49,469 nucleotides of DNA from an uncultured Lachnospiraceae bacterium (lineage in GTDB: Bacteria > Bacillota > Clostridia > Lachnospirales > Lachnospiraceae), in assembly GCA_945827805.1 (NCBI GenBank), contig CALZOU010000005.1, positions 1 to 49,469 on the forward strand, given 5' to 3'. The notes beneath the pieces are model-generated. The model saw only the letters and a list, made by a program, of their open reading frames with translations, was not told where the DNA came from and searched no databases. The position numbers were made by a program, and so were the translations under genes. Shown one piece after another: positions 47,755 to 49,469 of the stretch; position 1 is the stretch's first letter; every line of letters starts with the position of its first letter.

Positions 47755-49227
47755 TTACTCTCCCTGTGTTCTGTCCTCATCCAGGATTTCCTGGATCAGA
47801 ACTCTTTCATCCATGGGATATTTCTTCCCCTTGATCTCCTGATAGTCTTCATGGCCCTTACCTGCCAGTACCACGATATCCCCCGGCTGTCCATGATGGA
47901 TCGCATAGGCTATGGCTTCCTTGCGGTCAGGTATCTCTACGTATTTGCCGTCTGTCTTTCCGATTCCTGTCTTGATATCTTCAATGATCGCCTGCGGCTC
48001 CTCAAAACGGGGATTATCGGATGTGATAATGGTAAGATCGGCCAGTCTTCCCGATACCTCTCCCATTTCAAACCGACGGTCTCTGGAACGGTTACCGCCG
48101 CAGCCAAACAGACAGACAAGCCGATTGGGATGATACTCCCGAAGGGTGGTCAGAAGGCTTTCCAGAGACATGGCATTGTGGGCATAGTCGATCATCAGTG
48201 TAAATTCATCGGACACGTGTACCATTTCGATACGACCTTTGACTTTGGCATTTTTCAGTGCCCTGACAATGTTTTCTGCCGAAACATTAAAATGACGGCA
48301 GATTGCCATGGCTGTAAGTGAATTATAGATACTGAATTTTCCCGGAAGATCGATCTCCACATCCAGGTTAAGAAGCCCTGTGGCCTTGTAAGCAATACCG
48401 AGACTTCCTCCTCTGGTTACCATGTGCACATCCGTAGCTCTGAGATCTGCGTTTTCTCCAAAGCCATAGGTCTCCAGAGTGCAGGTGTGTCCTTTGATGA
48501 TCTTATCAAAGTGTTCGTCATCTCTGTTGACAATACCCACGCGGCACTGCTTTAACAGGCGGCTTTTGCATTCCAGATACTCTTCGAAGCTGGCATGCTC
48601 ATTTGGTCCGATATGATCGGGTTCTATATTGGTAAAGATTCCGAAATCAAACGTAATGCCGGCAGTTCTGTGAAGCATCAGGCCCTGGGAGGATACCTCC
48701 ATGACTACGCAGTCGCAGCCTTCCTCTACCATCTCTGCGAAATATTTCTGGATCAGATGGGATTCCGGTGTGGTGTTGGCAGAGGGGATCGTTTTCTCCC
48801 CGATAATGGTTTCGATGGTGCCGATCAGTCCTACTTTGTATCCGGCGTTTTCCAGAATAGATTTTACCAGGTATGTGGTGGTGGTTTTTCCTTTGGTTCC
48901 TGTCACACCGATGGTTTTCAATTTGTCTGCCGGATGGCCGTACCAGGCTGCTGCGGTGAGGGCCATGGCGTAGCGGCTGTCGGGTACTTTTATGACTGTC
49001 ACATTTTCCGGTACGTCTACAGGTTCTTCTACGATGAGTGCGGCTGCGCCTTTTTCTGCTACGTCTTTTGCGAAGCTGTGGCCGTCTACGTTGGCTCCGC
49101 GCACGCAGATGAAAAGGGTCTGTGGGGTTACTTTTCGGGAATCGTAGATGATTTCTTTTATATCTATGTCGGGGCTGCCCTGCAGGATTTCTGTCTGCAG
49201 TCCTTCGAGCAATGCGGATAACTTCAT
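47755..49227 (-). CDS. murE: UDP-MurNAc-tripeptide synthetase MurE (DNPR motif, predicts meso-DAP)
   Basis: GVTGTKGKTTTTYLVKSILE..ANTTPESHLIQKYF..TSDNPRFEEP. Confidence 0.95.
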   Translation of the reverse strand: MKLSALLEGLQTEILQGSPDIDIKEIIYDSRKVTPQTLFICVRGANVDGHSFAKDVAEKGAAALIVEEPVDVPENVTVIKVPDSRYAMALTAAAWYGHPADKLKTIGVTGTKGKTTTTYLVKSILENAGYKVGLIGTIETIIGEKTIPSANTTPESHLIQKYFAEMVEEGCDCVVMEVSSQGLMLHRTAGITFDFGIFTNIEPDHIGPNEHASFEEYLECKSRLLKQCRVGIVNRDDEHFDKIIKGHTCTLETYGFGENADLRATDVHMVTRGGSLGIAYKATGLLNLDVEIDLPGKFSIYNSLTAMAICRHFNVSAENIVRALKNAKVKGRIEMVHVSDEFTLMIDYAHNAMSLESLLTTLREYHPNRLVCLFGCGGNRSRDRRFEMGEVSGRLADLTIITSDNPRFEEPQAIIEDIKTGIGKTDGKYVEIPDRKEAIAYAIHHGQPGDIVVLAGKGHEDYQEIKGKKYPMDERVLIQEILDEDRTQGE

Positions 49228-49416
49228 GTCGTGCCTCCTTTTGCCTGATGGGCATTTTTTTCAATATATGCCAATAGCATAGCATAATTGGGGGGGATTC
49301 GCAATGTTTCGCGGGTGGAAAAATGTGGTGGAAAAATTGGTGAAGGGGCCCCGCGACTTTCAGCGCGGGGGGGTGTTGGGGACGGACGGCAGAGAAAGGG
49401 GACAGAGGGGTATGGG

Positions 49417-49469
49417 CTGTCTCTTATACACATCTCCGAACCCACGAGACCGTACTAGATCTCGTATGC
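49417..49469 (-). other. Illumina Nextera Read-2 adapter contamination: CTGTCTCTTATACACATCTCCGAaCCCACGAGAC + i7 index cgtactag + P7 ATCTCGTATGC
   Basis: Match to the Nextera adapter with one mismatch; runs to the contig end. Confidence 0.98.

Overview
The window appears to be one complete Nextera-assembled contig of about 49.4 kb from a low-to-mid GC Firmicute. Gene content and protein style suggest a gut Lachnospiraceae, but this was not verified. Illumina adapter and index sequence remains at both ends. Most of the window is dense and conventional: a galactoside-utilisation cluster (partial GH2, GPH symporter, GH36); a SagB-type nitroreductase and a tandem pair of YcgL-type nucleotidyltransferases; a large soluble hybrid histidine kinase; moaC; glpK; bioY; a two-gene SufBC-like (SMS-type) Fe-S system with a DUF134 regulator; KtrAB; glmS; a cell-surface polysaccharide-regulation operon (CpsB-Wzz-CpsD-SGNH-LCP-SrtB-sortase substrate); and the conserved murE / priA-def-fmt-rsmB-rlmN-stp-stk-rsgA-thiN cluster. 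The most interesting unexplained structure is intergenic. (1) A ~240-bp element occurs twice (about 4.43-4.67 kb and 12.02-12.26 kb). Read on the minus strand, it looks like a duplicated sRNA gene: paired CCCGGAAWT boxes, a -10-like site, a hairpin with a C/U-rich loop, and an intrinsic terminator whose stem is kept in both copies. (2) A dispersed multi-hairpin MITE/REP-like family is present, one copy flanked by a perfect 10-bp direct repeat. (3) A 62-bp tandem array lies downstream of bioY. (4) An apparent BirA operator overlaps the bioY -35. (5) A class B sortase sits next to a substrate with a candidate SPKTS sorting motif, inside the polysaccharide operon. All calls are from reading the sequence; no searches were run.
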